This document shows positions 62,201-64,000 of a DNA stretch of 64,000 bases, in pieces. The notes below the pieces were generated by a model. That model saw nothing but the letters and a program-made list of their open reading frames with translations, searched no databases and was not told where the DNA came from. The stretch lies in the NCBI GenBank assembly GCA_964035575.1, contig OZ037929.1, positions 1,104,757 to 1,168,756 of the forward strand. Reading direction: 5' to 3'. The position numbers were made by a program, and so were the translations under genes. The DNA is from Rhynchopus sp. YZ270_cl-10. Taxonomy: Eukaryota > Euglenozoa > Diplonemea > Diplonemida > Diplonemidae. Numbering within the stretch: the first letter of the stretch is position 1; every line of letters begins with the position of its first letter.

Positions 62201-64000
62201 CCGCAAACCCGCAAACCCGCAAACCGCAAACCCGCAAACCCGCAAACCCGCAAACCCGCAAACCCGCAAACCCGCAAACCCGCAAACCCGCAAACGCAAC
62301 CGCAAACCCGCAACCGCACCCGCAAACCGCAAACCCGCAAACCCGCAAACCCGCAACCCGCAAACCCGCAAACCCGCAAACCCGCAAACCCGCAAACCCG
62401 CAAACCGCAACCCGCAACCCGCAAACCCGCAAACCGCAAACCGTAAACCCGCAAACCCGCAAACCCGCAAACCCGCAAACCCGCAAACCCCGCAAACCCG
62501 CAAACCCGCAAACCCGCAAACCCGCAAACCGCAAACCCGCAAACCCGCAAACCCGCAAACCCGCAAACCCGCAAACCCGCAAACCCGCAAACCCGCAAAC
62601 CCGCAAACCGCAAACCCGCAAACCCGCAAACCCGCAAACCCGCAAACCCGCAAACCCGCAAACCCGCAAACCCGCAAACCCGCAAACCGCAAACCCGCAA
62701 ACCCGCAAACCCGCACACCGCAAACCCGCAAACCCGCAAACCCGCAAACCCGCAAACCCGCAAACCCGCAAACCCGCAAACCCGCAAACCCGCAAACCCG
62801 CAAACCCGCAAACCCGCAAACCCGCAAACCGCAAACCCGCAAACCCGCAAACCCGCAAACCCGCAAAACCCGCAAACCCGCAAACCCGCAAACCCGCAAA
62901 CCCGCAAACCCGCAAACCCGCAAACCCGCAAACCCGCAAACCCGCAAACCCGCAAACCCCGCAAACCCGCAAACCCGCAAACCGCAAACCCGCAAACCCG
63001 CAAACCCGCAAACCCGCAACCCGCAAACCCGCAAACCCGCAAACCCGCAAACCCGCAAACCCGCAAACCCGCAAACCCGCAAACCCGCAAACCCGCAAAC
63101 CGCAACCCGCAAACCCGCAAACCCGCAAACCCGTAAACCCGCAAACCCGCAAACCCGCAAACCCGCAAACCCGCAAACCCGCAAACCCGCAAAACCCGCA
63201 AACCCGCAAACCCGCAAACCGCAAACCCGCAAACCCGCAAACCCGCAAACCCGCAAACCCGCAAACCCGCAAACCCGCAAACCGCAAACCGCAAACCCGC
63301 AAACCCGCAAACCCGCAAACCGCAAACCCGCAACCCGCAAACCCGCAAACCCGCAAACCCGCAAACCCGCAAACCCGCAAACCCGCAAACCGCAAACCCG
63401 CAAACCCGCAAACCGCAAACCGCAAACCCGCAAACCCGCAAACCCGCAAACCCGCAAACCCGCAAACCCGCAAACCCGCAAACCCGCAAACCCGCAAACC
63501 CGCAAACCCCGCAAACCGCAAACCCGCAACCCGCAAACCCGCAAACCCGCAAACCCGCAAACCCGCAACCCGCAAACCCGCAAACCCGCAAACCCGCAAA
63601 CCCGCAACCCGCAAACCCGCAAACCCCGCAAACCCGCAAACCGCAAACCCGCAAACCCCGCAAACCCGCAAACCGCAAACCGCAAACCCGCAAACCCGCA
63701 AACCCCGAAACCCGCAAACCCGCAAACCCCGCAAACCCGCAAACCCGCAAACCCGCAAACCCGCAAACCCGCAAACCCGCAAACCCGCAACCCTAACCCG
63801 CAAACCCGCAAACCCGCAAACCCGCAAACCCGCAAACACCCGCAAACCCGCAAACCCGCAAACCCGCAAACCCGCAAACCGCAACCGCAAACCCGCAAAC
63901 CCGCAAACACCGCAAACCCGCAAAACCCGCAAACCCGCAAACCCGCAAACCCCGCAAAACCCGCAAACCCAACCCGCAAACCCGCAAACCCAACCGCAAA
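59294..64000 (+). repeat. (CCCGCAAA)n octamer array, runs off the window
   Basis: About 4.7 kb of the 8 bp unit. The first 120 bases have a few point variants (GTAAACCC, GAAAACCC). From about 59410 to 60395 the repeat is perfect. Beyond that, length variants such as CCGCAAACC, CCCC and AAAA become frequent, and single variants such as CCCTAACCC (near 63791) occur. The complementary strand, TTTGCGGG, has regularly spaced GGG runs and could form G-quadruplexes. The huge frames on both strands are artefacts of a stop-free octamer. Confidence 0.97.

Noticed and set aside
58977-63979. Frames of 1,500-1,650 codons on the - strand and 545 codons on + over the octamer array
   Set aside because: These are the same artefact: a stop-free tandem octamer giving an LRVCGFAG-type repeat.
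59294-64000. Intact telomere at the right edge
   Set aside because: The C-rich strand runs toward the window's right end, opposite to a right-hand telomere.

Overview
This 64 kb window is eukaryotic nuclear DNA. It has long, intron-free, GC-rich open reading frames (up to 14 kb) for secreted or surface proteins, AT-rich and pyrimidine-rich spacers, PB1/UBA, CUB-like and laminin-G modules, a retroelement, and several kilobases of satellite DNA. All seven host genes lie on the + strand. Several are preceded by pyrimidine tracts ending in AG, as expected where polycistronic transcripts are trans-spliced. The retroelement has the gene order gag, tyrosine recombinase, reverse transcriptase, which is known from the VIPER/TATE elements of kinetoplastids. 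My best guess, an inference only, is a free-living kinetoplastid or relative (bodonid-like); other intron-poor protists cannot be excluded.

Gene-rich part (1-40.6 kb), in order: a small MAPEG-family membrane protein (250-702); a 4,738-residue probably GPI-anchored surface protein (1327-15543); a Cys-rich secreted protein of short repeated modules (17712-18488); a 2,489-residue type I membrane protein made of six essentially identical 370-residue blocks of CUB-like domains (18892-26361); a PB1 - six Cys/His modules - UBA protein resembling p62/NBR1 autophagy receptors in layout (28333-30024); a secreted mosaic enzyme with LamG, HExxH peptidase-like, CE6/SASA-type esterase and cadherin-like domains (30949-35784); and a 170-residue Cys-rich secreted protein (40083-40595). 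Between the last two genes sits a 2.8 kb Mutator-like (MULE) non-autonomous element with about 195 bp terminal inverted repeats and an exact 11 bp target duplication.

Repeat-rich part (41.6-64 kb): a (TGTGTAC)n array; 263 perfect copies of CAGCTCCA (2.1 kb); a modular satellite of roughly 590 bp composite units whose modules are shuffled at AAAT junctions (44.8-47.65 and 52.44-56.9 kb); a YR retroelement of the VIPER/TATE type with split direct repeats (47655-52444), plus a solo terminal unit (54381-54714), both inserted into the CA/CCCA-rich segment of the satellite; a CAG-rich minisatellite (57.3-58.7 kb); and 4.7 kb of (CCCGCAAA)n running off the right edge. The region looks subtelomeric or heterochromatic, but the strand orientation of the last array does not fit a telomere ending at the right edge.

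The genes do not form an obvious pathway. Six of the seven have membrane or secretion signals, suggesting a locus rich in cell-surface and phagotrophy-related functions; the PB1-UBA protein is the clear cytosolic exception. Most promising for novelty: the satellite's cassette-like shuffling, the retroelement that targets it conservatively, and the PB1-Cys/His-UBA protein.
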